This document shows positions 41,569 through 52,100 of a stretch of DNA of 64,000 bases, in pieces. Position 1 is the stretch's first letter; each line of letters starts with the position of its first letter. The stretch is from the NCBI GenBank assembly GCA_024401365.1, contig JAKSLE010000001.1:124001-188000 (forward strand), read 5' to 3'. Below the pieces are notes generated by a model. That model had not been told where the DNA came from. It did no database searches and was given only the letters and a program-made list of their open reading frames with translations. A program made the position numbers and the translations under genes. Origin of the DNA: Bacteroidales bacterium. Its GTDB lineage: Bacteria; Bacteroidota; Bacteroidia; Bacteroidales; Marinilabiliaceae.

Positions 41569-42336
41569 TTATTTATCTCTATGAATCAATTGGACTCCGC
41601 GACCCACTGAATGGTAGTTGTCCAGTTCGATTTCTACATCAGGTTCGACAAGAGCCTTCTCCTTTCCTGGGCATGAGAAGCGGAAATACTTTATAGAGAG
41701 GCCGTGCCCGATCCACTTCTGCTCGTAGTAGGTCTGAATAGTAAGCAGAGGGTCATTAGAGGCGATGGGGGAATCCTGAGCGTAGAGATCGGATGTTACC
41801 ACTGCAGGCTTGATATTATTCTCCTTCAGCATAGCTGATGTATAGTCGAACAAGAACTGGCTATCGGTCTTGAGGTGTACCAAGCCACCAGCCTTCAAGA
41901 ACTCGCGATAGCGGCACAGCATAAAAGTACCAATGAGACGCTTACGAGGCTTGTGCATCTGAGGGTCGGGGAAGGTAATCCATACCTCGGACACCTCATC
42001 AGGGGCGAAGATACGGTCGAGGAACTCGATATGGGTACGCAAGAAAGCTGCGTTAGGGATATTTTGCTCGAGAGCCTGAGTAGCACCTGTATGCATACGG
42101 GCGCCCTTGATATCGATACCGATGAAGTTGAGATTAGGATAAAGTTTAGCCAATCCTACGGTATACTCACCCTTACCGCAACCAAGTTCGAGGACTATAG
42201 GGTTACTGTTCTTGAAATATGTCTTACCCCAATTACCGCGCATAGCGAATGGGGTTTTCTGCAGTTCAAGGAAGTCGGCCGCCTGAAACACATTAGAATA
42301 TGTGTCCATCTGGGCGAATTTCTCAAGTTTATTCAC
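41569..42336 (-). CDS. trmB: tRNA (guanine-N7)-methyltransferase TrmB
   Basis: Methylates N7 of guanosine 46 in tRNA using S-adenosylmethionine. The 255-residue protein shows the SAM-binding motif LELGCGKGEYTVGLAK, GIDIKGARM, EVWITFPDPQMHKPRKRL and LKTDSQFLFDY. The start codon is GTG at 42336; the residues between it and the next Met (42309) resemble the conserved N-terminus of the family, so GTG is preferred. It is the last gene of the minus-strand group, 9 bases after gldH. Confidence 0.95.
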   Translation of the reverse strand: MNKLEKFAQMDTYSNVFQAADFLELQKTPFAMRGNWGKTYFKNSNPIVLELGCGKGEYTVGLAKLYPNLNFIGIDIKGARMHTGATQALEQNIPNAAFLRTHIEFLDRIFAPDEVSEVWITFPDPQMHKPRKRLIGTFMLCRYREFLKAGGLVHLKTDSQFLFDYTSAMLKENNIKPAVVTSDLYAQDSPIASNDPLLTIQTYYEQKWIGHGLSIKYFRFSCPGKEKALVEPDVEIELDNYHSVGRGVQLIHRDK

Positions 42337-42345
42337 TCGGTATAA

Positions 42346-42819
42346 TTATTTGGATTTCTCGATTCTCAAGCCGATGCTATGGATACCCTCGAGATCCTGT
42401 TCGCGCATAGCCTGACAGAACTTATAGGTATATGTTCCCGTCTGGTTGAAAGAGACATTTCTCATGAGAGGGATTTGCAAAGAGTAGAGACTACCCCACC
42501 CGTTGCCTATCCATTTACCATCGGGCATAGCCAACTGGCAGTCGATGGTATCGCGAACGCTTTTGCCATCGGGAGCTATGATATCTACGAACAGCCATAG
42601 GTTGGAGTAGGCATAAAAGCTCTGATTGCGCAACTGGAGCCATACGTCGTAATGTTCACCTAAGTTATCCATCTCTGGATGGAATACAGCTAAAGAGTCG
42701 ACATTCCATCCGACGTTAGGCAAAGCTATATACTCGTTATATACATCACGGCTATTGCGGCACGACGCGAAAGTCAGTACGGCTACGAGCAACAATGTTA
42801 TATATCTCACAATTTTCAT
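42346..42819 (-). CDS. gldH: Gliding motility lipoprotein GldH
   Basis: A 157-residue lipoprotein: residues 1-19 form a type II signal peptide ending LTFAS before Cys20. The rest is a beta-rich domain with the GldH-family features YVDVWLQLRN-like (here YDVWLQLRNQ), LWLFVDIIAPDG and DGKWIGNGWGSLY. In Flavobacterium johnsoniae GldH is required for gliding; its exact job is not settled. The ATG overlaps the end of ricT by four bases (ATGA), so translation is probably coupled. Confidence 0.9.
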   Translation of the reverse strand: MKIVRYITLLLVAVLTFASCRNSRDVYNEYIALPNVGWNVDSLAVFHPEMDNLGEHYDVWLQLRNQSFYAYSNLWLFVDIIAPDGKSVRDTIDCQLAMPDGKWIGNGWGSLYSLQIPLMRNVSFNQTGTYTYKFCQAMREQDLEGIHSIGLRIEKSK

Positions 42820-44474
42820 TGCTGTGGCTCATTATTCTGTGCAGGGGCGTTGTTATTGCCTTGGCTGCCACCTTGGTTATTGTTAGGGCGATTGCCGTTG
42901 CGATTAAACTGGCGGTTGTTGTTACCTCCCTGATTATTTCGGCGACGGTCCTGACCCTGCTGAGAATCGCGGTTATTATCTCTAGGACCACGGTTATCGC
43001 GACCACGGTTATCTCCGCCACGGTTGTCGCGATTATCTCGTGCTCTGCCATCTCGATTTCCGCCACCACGGTTGTTATTGTTTCCGCGATTATTACGGTT
43101 ACCACCACGGCGGTTCTTGTTATCGAAACGGGTCAAGTCGTCAAGTTCCACTACATTATTATAGCCTGTATCCTCCTGTACGGCTACCTGCTCTGAGCTG
43201 CCGAGCTCCTTAGGCTTGATACCATTGGCGTTCATCTCCTGGATTTCGCGAACATGGTCGGCATCGACTGCGACGATATTCACTGGAGTATCCTTTTGAG
43301 GAGAGTACCACATGAGATGTTTGAAGATATCGTACTTAAAGAAGTAGAATGTACCGTCGGCTGTCTCCAAAGGTTTATCTGTAGGAGGGAATGACTGGAT
43401 AGCGTCGAGGTAAATATCCAACTCATAATTGAGGCAACACTTCAACTTACCGCACTGGCCTGCAAGTTTCAATGGATTGAGAGACAGATCCTGTACGCGA
43501 GCAGAATGAGTAGTTACGGACACGAAGTTGGTCATCCAAGATGCGCAGCAAAGTTCGCGACCGCAAGGACCAATACCACCTATACGGCCAGCCTCCTGAC
43601 GGGCACCGATCTGCTTCATCTCGATTCGGACGTGGAATCTATCAGCGAGGACCTTGATAAGTTCGCGGAAGTCGACACGCTCATCAGCAATATAATAGAA
43701 TATAGCCTTTGTGCGGTCGCCCTGATATTCGACGTCGCCTATCTTCATATTCAATTTAAGACGCTCAGCAATCTGGCGGCTTTCGAGCATTGTAGCATGC
43801 TCAAGGCTCTTAGCCTCCTCCCACTTCTCGATATCGGTAGGACGAGCTATGCGGTAAACCTTCTTGAACTCGTAAGTAGCAGGATTGATGTGATACTTAT
43901 GCATCTGGAGGTATACCAGACGACCTACGAGGGTAACCTCACCGATATCATGTCCTGGAGAAGACTCTACAGCTACGATATCGCCCTTGTGAAGTTGAAC
44001 TCCCGACTGGTTGCGGTAATAAGACTTACGTGTATTCTTGAACTGTACCTCGACAAGATCAGAAGCATTAGGAGGCTCTGGGAGATCATCCAGCCAGTCG
44101 TACACATGAAGTTTTCCTCCACGCACCGAGCAAGTACCACAGCAGCTAGGTGTGGCAGGCTTCAATCCTGCAAGTATCTCTGCTACAGGCTGATCGAATG
44201 CCGACTTTTTCTCCTGTGGTTTCTGTTCCTCCTCTTCCTCGTCGTCATCTACAGAATCGGCAGGCTTAAAAGCAGACTTAAAGCCCTCTACAGAATCGTC
44301 GGACGAGTCATCGTTATCATCCTCAGGGATGAAATCATCCTCCTTAGGCTCCTCTTCCGACTGCTCCTCCTTCTGACTATTGATCAGTCGCTGGATGATT
44401 TCGAGTTCTTGAGGTATTTGAGGCTCAAGAGGATTTTGTTCCTCCTGGGGTATATTTGGATTATCTTCGTTCAT
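42816..44474 (-). CDS. ricT: RicT/PSP1-domain protein with long acidic and RG-rich tails
   Basis: A 552-residue protein. RicT-type PSP1 proteins work with RicA and RicF in Firmicutes to tune RNA processing through iron-sulfur clusters; the role in Bacteroidota is less clear. Residues 105-350 are the conserved core with cysteines 111, 112 and 115 (CCGTC), 304, 309 and 310 (CGRELCC) and 341, 346 and 347 (CGKLKCC). The first 90 residues are very acidic (runs of Asp and Glu). Residues ~452-552 are almost only Arg, Gly, Asn, Gln and Asp in RGG-like and NNRGG-like repeats, a probable disordered RNA-binding tail. It overlaps gldH by 4 bases and follows holB after 66 bases. Confidence 0.9.
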   Translation of the reverse strand: MNEDNPNIPQEEQNPLEPQIPQELEIIQRLINSQKEEQSEEEPKEDDFIPEDDNDDSSDDSVEGFKSAFKPADSVDDDEEEEEQKPQEKKSAFDQPVAEILAGLKPATPSCCGTCSVRGGKLHVYDWLDDLPEPPNASDLVEVQFKNTRKSYYRNQSGVQLHKGDIVAVESSPGHDIGEVTLVGRLVYLQMHKYHINPATYEFKKVYRIARPTDIEKWEEAKSLEHATMLESRQIAERLKLNMKIGDVEYQGDRTKAIFYYIADERVDFRELIKVLADRFHVRIEMKQIGARQEAGRIGGIGPCGRELCCASWMTNFVSVTTHSARVQDLSLNPLKLAGQCGKLKCCLNYELDIYLDAIQSFPPTDKPLETADGTFYFFKYDIFKHLMWYSPQKDTPVNIVAVDADHVREIQEMNANGIKPKELGSSEQVAVQEDTGYNNVVELDDLTRFDNKNRRGGNRNNRGNNNNRGGGNRDGRARDNRDNRGGDNRGRDNRGPRDNNRDSQQGQDRRRNNQGGNNNRQFNRNGNRPNNNQGGSQGNNNAPAQNNEPQQ

Positions 44475-44540
44475 GTGAATCGTATATGATATATATATGT
44501 GTAGATATTATTGCACGAATTTAGTAAAAAAATCTCAATA

Positions 44541-45680
44541 TCAAGGCTTAACCTTCAAGAGTGCTGCCAGTTGCATAAGCACGTCGAAGAATATCATTCC
44601 GGCGCTGCCATTGCGTTCGACATGGAGATAAGCCTCATTGAGCAATTCTGTTATTTTGAATACATTATTATGATGTACAAAAACAGCAAATTTAGACAAG
44701 AACTTCTCCTCTGCGCTGGTAAGCGTTGACAACTGTGGGTTTTGGAGATTATACACCAAACTCTCACGTACCATGTGGATAGCGTAGTTCAGTCGCGCCT
44801 TCAGTGTCTCGCGTGAGAGTTTTTTGACATTGCTCTCTACGAAATCTGTCATCATGACTATATTTCGCTGGTAGCTGATACGCATGAGAGAGATGAAGAA
44901 TTCGAGATTATCTTTAGAATCCTCGTCAGGATTGGTAACTTGCAATAGGCGCACCATGCTCCCCGAAGCCATGTGGACCATACGGGTTACCATTTCCTCG
45001 GACAACGATGGATGGAGGCGCTTAAGGTGGTAAGCCATATCCTCGTCGGCTATAGGAGGAATATTGAAGCGTTGGGTACGGCTAAGTATTGTAGGCAATA
45101 TATCTGCCTCATTATCAGAGACCAGGATAAAGATAGTCTTAGCAGGAGGCTCCTCCAATATTTTGAGGATGCGGTTGGATGCTGTTTCGTTCATCAGCTC
45201 GGGGCACCACATGATAAGGACCTTATATTCGGCCTCGACAGACTTCTGCCCTAGTTTCTGGTGGATAGCCACGGCATCATCCTTGGATATCAGGGCTTGT
45301 TTATCACCTCCGATACACGACATCCACTGAGAGAGAGAGAAATAGTGCCCCTCGTAATTGCGACTACGCCACTCGTTGATATAAGTATCTGAGTATACTG
45401 ACTGGTCTTTATCCTTCTTGATTATAGGGAATATGAAATGGAGGTCGGGGTGGGTCAGTCGGTTATACTTGACACACGAAGGGCACTTGCCGCACGCCTC
45501 GCCATCATGTTTATTCGGGTCAGTACAGTTGACATATTGAGCATAGGCGATGGCCAAGGGCAAAGAACCGTTACCCTCCTGCCCTAGGAAAAGCATGGCG
45601 TGAGGCATACGGCCACTATGATACATCTGTACCAAGCGCTCCTTGGTTGACTTCTGTCCTACTATATCAGAAAACAACAT
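44541..45680 (-). CDS. holB: DNA polymerase III subunit delta prime
   Basis: A subunit of the clamp loader that places the beta clamp on DNA. The 379-residue protein has the AAA+ fold start SDIVGQKSTKERLVQ. Its P-loop position is degenerate (LGQEGNGSLPLA, no GKT), as expected for delta prime. Zinc-site cysteines are at 52, 63, 66 and 69 (EACGKCPSC). The SRC-like motif is present as LSRTQRF. It starts 19 bases after tsaE. The C-terminal third is less conserved, as usual for Bacteroidota members. Confidence 0.9.
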   Translation of the reverse strand: MLFSDIVGQKSTKERLVQMYHSGRMPHAMLFLGQEGNGSLPLAIAYAQYVNCTDPNKHDGEACGKCPSCVKYNRLTHPDLHFIFPIIKKDKDQSVYSDTYINEWRSRNYEGHYFSLSQWMSCIGGDKQALISKDDAVAIHQKLGQKSVEAEYKVLIMWCPELMNETASNRILKILEEPPAKTIFILVSDNEADILPTILSRTQRFNIPPIADEDMAYHLKRLHPSLSEEMVTRMVHMASGSMVRLLQVTNPDEDSKDNLEFFISLMRISYQRNIVMMTDFVESNVKKLSRETLKARLNYAIHMVRESLVYNLQNPQLSTLTSAEEKFLSKFAVFVHHNNVFKITELLNEAYLHVERNGSAGMIFFDVLMQLAALLKVKP

Positions 45681-45699
45681 ATCAACTACTATACTTAAG

Positions 45700-46128
45700 T
45701 TAACTTACAAACGACAATTCTATGGTGCGAGCCAAAGTATCTGGATTGACCGAGATACTGATGGTAGCGTAATTATCGGGCATCAGATCGAGAGCCAATT
45801 CTGGCCACTCAACGAAACAATAATTACCAGAAGAGACATAATCCTCGAATCCGATATCCATAACTTCGCCCATAGACTTCAGTCGATACAGGTCGAAATG
45901 GTATATTGCGCCATTGACATCAGCCATATCATAATCATTTACTATGGCAAAAGTAGGCGAATTAACTACAGACAATGTACCCAACGCCTTTGAGAGTGCA
46001 GCAATAAGAGTAGTCTTACCTGCACCCATAGGAGCATCGAAGGCTACTACTCTGACATCACCAAGGTCATTGATAATCTGGGATGCTACATTATCCAGAT
46101 CCTGTACCGTATTTGCCGTGTATATCAT
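45700..46128 (-). CDS. tsaE: tRNA threonylcarbamoyladenosine ATPase TsaE
   Basis: The ATPase that works with TsaB, TsaC and TsaD to make the t6A base at position 37 of ANN-decoding tRNAs. The 142 residues match the family size. Walker A is APMGAGKTT (residues 32-40), followed by VNSPTFAIVNDY, HFDLYRL and FVEWPELALDLMP, all typical. It begins 11 bases after the sprA stop and is followed 19 bases later by holB. The other t6A genes are not in the window. Confidence 0.94.
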   Translation of the reverse strand: MIYTANTVQDLDNVASQIINDLGDVRVVAFDAPMGAGKTTLIAALSKALGTLSVVNSPTFAIVNDYDMADVNGAIYHFDLYRLKSMGEVMDIGFEDYVSSGNYCFVEWPELALDLMPDNYATISISVNPDTLARTIELSFVS

Positions 46129-46139
46129 AATCAGAGATA

Positions 46140-49100
46140 TTATTCAGACAATGAAAGTTGGAAACTTATACCCACATTGACGTTGCTTGTAGGGTAACTT
46201 GTAGAGACATAAGGACGAGCTATTGCCTGATCGTAATAGAACTCCATGCTGAATCTACGGGTAAGTGCGTAATCGGCAGAGAACTTGACATTAGTAGTCT
46301 TGGTTCCCGAGGCCAACTCGCTACTCTGCTCCTCTATACGGCGGAGTATTGTATAAGAATCTCGCTGAGAAAGAGTAAACGTCAAGTTGAGGCTGTTGTT
46401 GAACTTCTTAGAATCCTCATCCTTACCAATGAACAATGGCACATTGTCGAAACGATAACCTAGAGAGAGGTTCCAATCGTTGGAGTACGACTCAGTAATC
46501 TGGTTATTGGCCAAAGACAATGCCAAGGTACGTTGTTTATTGATAGCGAACGAGGTTGTCATATTATTAACCAATGTAGCACTCAACTGGATAAATGGGT
46601 TAAGCTGCTCTGATATTGTAACAGTAGAGACTGCGTACTGAGGGATGTAGTTGCCCTGAAGGTCGCGCACTATAGACAAGCCACCTCCTACATTCTCCCA
46701 ATCGAGGTTGGTCTGGAACTGACCCAGTGAGAACTTAGCTGTATAGGCATGAGAGACCTCGATGTTACGCACATACTCCTGGAGAGCCTTGATATTGTTC
46801 AGACCGCTGAAGGTTACCCTCCAATTAGGACGGAGATACTTAGCTGTAGGAATAAGATCCAACCATACCTTATTGGTATTCTGTCCCATATAGGCAGATA
46901 TAAATGAAGGTATAAGTACCTGCTGAGAGGTCTCGCCATAGCCATCGACAGCTGTGTCAGGCTCCGACGAACCTTCAGCCTTGTCGCGTTGCAAAGCTGC
47001 CTGACGTTTACTTAATGAAGAGTATCGTGATGCAATATTTGCACGAGCCCTCTTGAAGTCGTCGTATAGGTCACCATCCAGAGCACCTGTCTTCTTCGGT
47101 GTCTTAAATGCTGTACCAAGTGCATTGATAGACATTGAGTAAGTACCATTTACGAGGGTATTGTATACTCCATCAAAGCCTCCAGCATTGAATACATAAT
47201 ACTCTGACAAGTTTTTGTCTCTTGAGCGCTGAGCATTGAGTTCGACTTTCAATGCCTTGAACAGGTCGAGAGAGGTCCTTATCTGCAAATTTGCATTATG
47301 CTTCATAAGGTATGGCTCATTGAGAGTAGTATCGCTAGTTACCCAACCGTTACGTACTGCCTTCAATGCAAAGTCGCGATCCTGGATACCAGCAACAAAC
47401 GCGAATCCAGGGGCCTTCTGACCGTTATAGTTCTCAAGGCCAGCGAAATGGGCCCCAGGCATATAACCAGGCAATGTTGTAGAGTTGTTCTCAGAATAGC
47501 TGACGGACAGGCTCTTAACTATAGTAAGTACCTGGAGAGCAACATCCTTTATTACCTGTGCTGCTGATTTTTTATCGGTTATAGTACCTACAAGTACTAT
47601 TCGTGCCTTGTCGACGTTAGTTGTAGCTAAGAATCTTGCCGTCTTCTCATCCACTGGGGTGAGGGTTCCCTTGACAGCACGACCGTTAGCATCGAATACT
47701 CTGACTGTCACGTCAGTAGTTCCGAGATTATGCTTAAGAACTACTGGCTTACCCTTCTCGATCTTGACATTATTCTCAACATATCTCTCCGTACGGGTAC
47801 CAGAAGTCTGCTTATTCTGCTGACGGTTGCTAGACGAGAAGTTGTACTTTTGGTAGATATCCTTCAGCCTATTAGACTTTTGGTACAATGTCTGGAGGTT
47901 GAGCATACCTGTCAACTGCTCCGTCTGACGGTTGTTTATAATATTACCCCAATTGTATCCTGTATTGAGATTCTCTGCTCGCCAGATGAATGTACCCTTG
48001 TACTGTGCTGTAGCCGATACGAAATCGAGGTAAGGCAACTTATTGATAGGGATAGTCCAATTGACATCTGCAGAATGTTGATAATCGGTAGCGCGACCAA
48101 AATGAAGGAGGTTGTGCCATGTAGAGTCTCTCCAATGCTTATACTCCTCGGGGAATCTCTCCTTATTAACTGCGACATCAGGCTCGTCAACACGAGCATT
48201 TATAGCTGTATTGAGGGAGAAACGTAAGTTGCGCGTCAAATTATACTTAAAATCGAGATAACGGCTGAAGCTGAAGTCACGAGATACAGATATAGGTACC
48301 AGATACTCAGGGTTATTTACATTACGTTTCTGAATTTCTTGATAGTCCCGCTGTACCTCCCAACGGTATGCCAACAACGAAGGCTGCGTATAGAAGGCAA
48401 GATCTTTCAATAAACCAAACGTCTTGGCATTCAGCTTAGTTCGCTTGAATGGCTCAACTGGTTTTGCAGATGTTGAGTAATTATATGCCAACTGGGCATT
48501 TACATCTTTTTCAAGATCGTATTCCGTCTCTGGATCAGTCTTCTTAACCTCGTTATATGCGTATGTAGCAGACAAATTGGTTGGAGAAATAATGGTTGTC
48601 TTCTTTGCGTTAAGCCCTGTTGCAGGCTTGAGACGCATATTTGTGACATTTATGCTTCGGGTTGTCTCAGTAGTCTGAGATATCAGTTTTATACTGTCTC
48701 GCTCAGCTTTTGAGTCTGCCACATCAAGGGCGGTGCGTAACTTGACATCGCTATCATATGGAGAGTACTCAGGTGTAGCTACCTTACGAGAATAGCCTGC
48801 ATAGAATGGGATAGACATACGTGATTTCTGTCCGAAGAGCTTACCCAACTCGAGATTGGCCATAACATCAAACTGCGCATTCTCCTCCATCAAACGCTCC
48901 TGTACACTCTGATCTATAGAACCAAAGCCTACTGAGGCGTACTGACCTGAGGCAGAAATAGAACCTAGGTCGGCCAACTTGATTGTTGTTCGACCTCTTG
49001 CAGCCCAACCACCATCTTCGTTAAAATCGGTCAAGCGCAACTCATTAACCCATACTTCAGCCGATTTCAAGCCTGCGCCATGTGCACGGACACCCATCAT

Positions 49101-52100
49101 CATGGTAACAACATTACCCAATGAAGGGTTACCCTTGATTCGCACTCGGTTATTTACCTTGCTAGGATCAGACATAGAGTAGATGTCCTGCAGGGTAATA
49201 TTATTTGACTTACGAGCCTCATTACGAGCAAGTTTACATTTTGTAAAGAGGTCGAGAGGGATATCAAGCTCATTACTCTCAGGCCAAACCATATAACGAT
49301 CGCTCTCGTTGCGGCTCTGGTAGGTGCCATGAGGAGTGAGCGTCAACGGGATTTCGTACTCATAATAGTTGTCCACATAATCGGAGCCAAGACGAACGAA
49401 GAGTGACATCTGATTGTTCTCCAATGGATATCCGTCTATAGCCTCAGCATGAACAAACATCTTCAACTTGCGATACTGGCGAAGGTCCATATTGAGAACC
49501 TTATATACTGCACGTGCATCAGCATTTCCCAGATCAACGACCTTAAGAGAGTACGCCTGTTCGTTCAACTGGCGGAGCTGTGGGTTGGATGGGTCTACTG
49601 TTCGGTCTATACCTGGAGGAAGAACATAATTAACTGGCACGCGACGGTCGTTCTCTTCAATATTGACAGTGGACGTAATAAATTGTGTCTGAGCCACTGG
49701 ATTAGAAGACTCCTCATACAGATTATCCGAGAACTTACGCCATTCGCTCTTGACGAGGTCGAGGGTAGCAAAACGCATAATACAAGTATCCGCAAAACCT
49801 GTCAAGAACATACGCATAAACTGCATAGATGACATATCTGTAATATCACCTACTACACGTTCTGGATTTGAAACAGGAATCTTGAACTGATACCAGTGAA
49901 CTTTCTCTGTTCTGCCGTTACGCAATTTTACCGATGTCTCCATTACATCTGTAATATGGTTATGTCCTACTACCATTGAGTCAGGATGGATAGAGACACG
50001 GTATTGATAGTAATTCTCTGTTTCGCTCAAAGTATAATCGGCATTCAAGTCCTCATTATCAGGACGAGACCAAGCAGCCGTAGAATATGTCTCGGGAGAA
50101 TACTCCGTAGGACATGAGTTACCCTCTGTATTGTTGAATTTCTTATATCGGTCGAGAATCGATACCTTCTGCTCATCGTAGTCGCCACCACGATAGTAAT
50201 GGTAATCATCGGCAGCAGGGTCGGCCATAATATTATCGTATGCAGCATCCGATAGTTCACCTCGCGCATGCATCTCCTTGATACGTGATATATAAGGGTA
50301 ACTTGGGGTATCATAGAATGTACGCTCTCGCTCAGAGGACATACCGTTCAGACCGACATCCTGAGCTCGCATAGAGGCAGGATCGGTATTAAATGCATTT
50401 ACCAACGAATTGTTTGTCGGAACTATACCCCACATAGTTGAATCCACATCCCACTCCTCTCCTGGCACAGGCAAACCGTGCTCGAACGACTTGCGGGAGT
50501 CTTTCAAGACATCTTCTGAGATATTACCGATATTGAAATAGAGATCACCTCCCACATTTGGACGGTCGGCAGTATATATAAATGGATCGAGCATCCAGAA
50601 CTGGATATACTCAATATTTGCCGACTCGAAGTCGGTTGTCTCCAATTTTCTCTGTATGCCAGCCCATTTGGTTGCAGGATCTGTAAGGTGACCGTCTTTA
50701 TCAAGGTCTGTCGTAAAGTTATATGAACCGCGCTCATTAGGATAGTACGCCAAATTGAGCACAGAGATATTTGTCGATTCTCCGTATGCACTCTCCTTAT
50801 TTGGATAGAGCTCTTCCTCGTAAACCTCACGAACGTAATGCGACGACTGCTGCTCGGGGTCGTTTCTGATATGTCGAGGGGTGGTTGTCATACCTCTCAA
50901 GAAAAGTGGGTCGATGGTGTACCAAGCCAACTTAGCTCGGTCGAAGCCCTGCGAAAGATCGTTGGTCAAATCTGCCTTAGGAAGCAGATCTGGCTGACCT
51001 TGAGGTTTAGACGCCAAATGCCATGAAGTCCAGTTCTTAATATCGTATGTTATACTATATCCCTCAAAATCATCAATATACGAAGCATTGATAGTCTTGG
51101 TATGACCTGCTATCAGTTTTGCCATCTCAGCCTCAAAGGTGATTGTCGACATCTCTTTTGTAGATAGCATAGGCAAAGCATCAAGGGCAGAGGTTATGAA
51201 AGGTAGGTCGTGCTTGAATTCGGTATTCAAGCCAAGCATAGTATTGGAGATACTCTCATCTCCATAAGCCACCTTATTGGTCAATGGGCGCTCCTTCATG
51301 TGTATAACAGTAGCACCTATATTCCAATTCTTATTCATCTCATAATCCAAGTGAGCTCCTACCATGGTCTGCGTCTGGGTCGTTATAGCACTCTCATTCT
51401 CGTACTTGACGTTGATAGCTTGCCCTGAATTAAGGATACTTTGGTTGAGGATTCGTACTCTACCTAACTGGTAGTCAACTGAATAGTCGACATTTTCTAC
51501 TAATTGCTGACCACCGGCAGTAACAGATACCGAACCCTTGGCAATATTGAAAGCATTAAGGGAGATATCCGACGACGAAGAAGATGAATATGTTCCTCGT
51601 AGACGGAATTTATTCTTGCTAGTCTGTTGCTTGGCAAAGACCTGCGTAGAATCGTAGAGTGCATGGAAAGTATATTTTTCAGACAAACGACGGTCGCCTA
51701 TCTTATTTTCCAGAGCACTGCCAAATGGTTCTCTCACTGGGAATATTACTCTACCCTTAGCTTTATCTATAGTAATACCTTCTATAAAGTCGTACTTTCC
51801 ATCTGGCGTCACATCATTCTGAGAGTTCAACCTATCTAATCCAAGTATCTGAAGGTATGTTTCGCCATTATGACCTCCATTCATTGGGCGAGGGCCTTCG
51901 GAGAAGTAATTGAGATAGTTGGATGTTGAGTCTGAGCAATATACAATATTGAGATCAAAGTCTTTCTGCTCGATATCGTACGAACCCAGACTATAGATGT
52001 TTTTCATCATCAAATCCCAAGCAGCATACTTAGGTGTGAGGACAGTACCCCTCAACATCTTAAGTACCAAGCATTGCGGAGCATCAACACCATCTGTTGT

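Noticed and set aside
42795-43196. 133-codon Ile/Val-rich plus-strand frame looking like a membrane protein
   Set aside because: It is the antisense of the Arg/Asn/Gly-rich tail of ricT, which produces hydrophobic-looking codons by chance.
43506-44489. 327-codon plus-strand frame
   Set aside because: It is antisense to ricT, whose cysteine motifs and core are clear.
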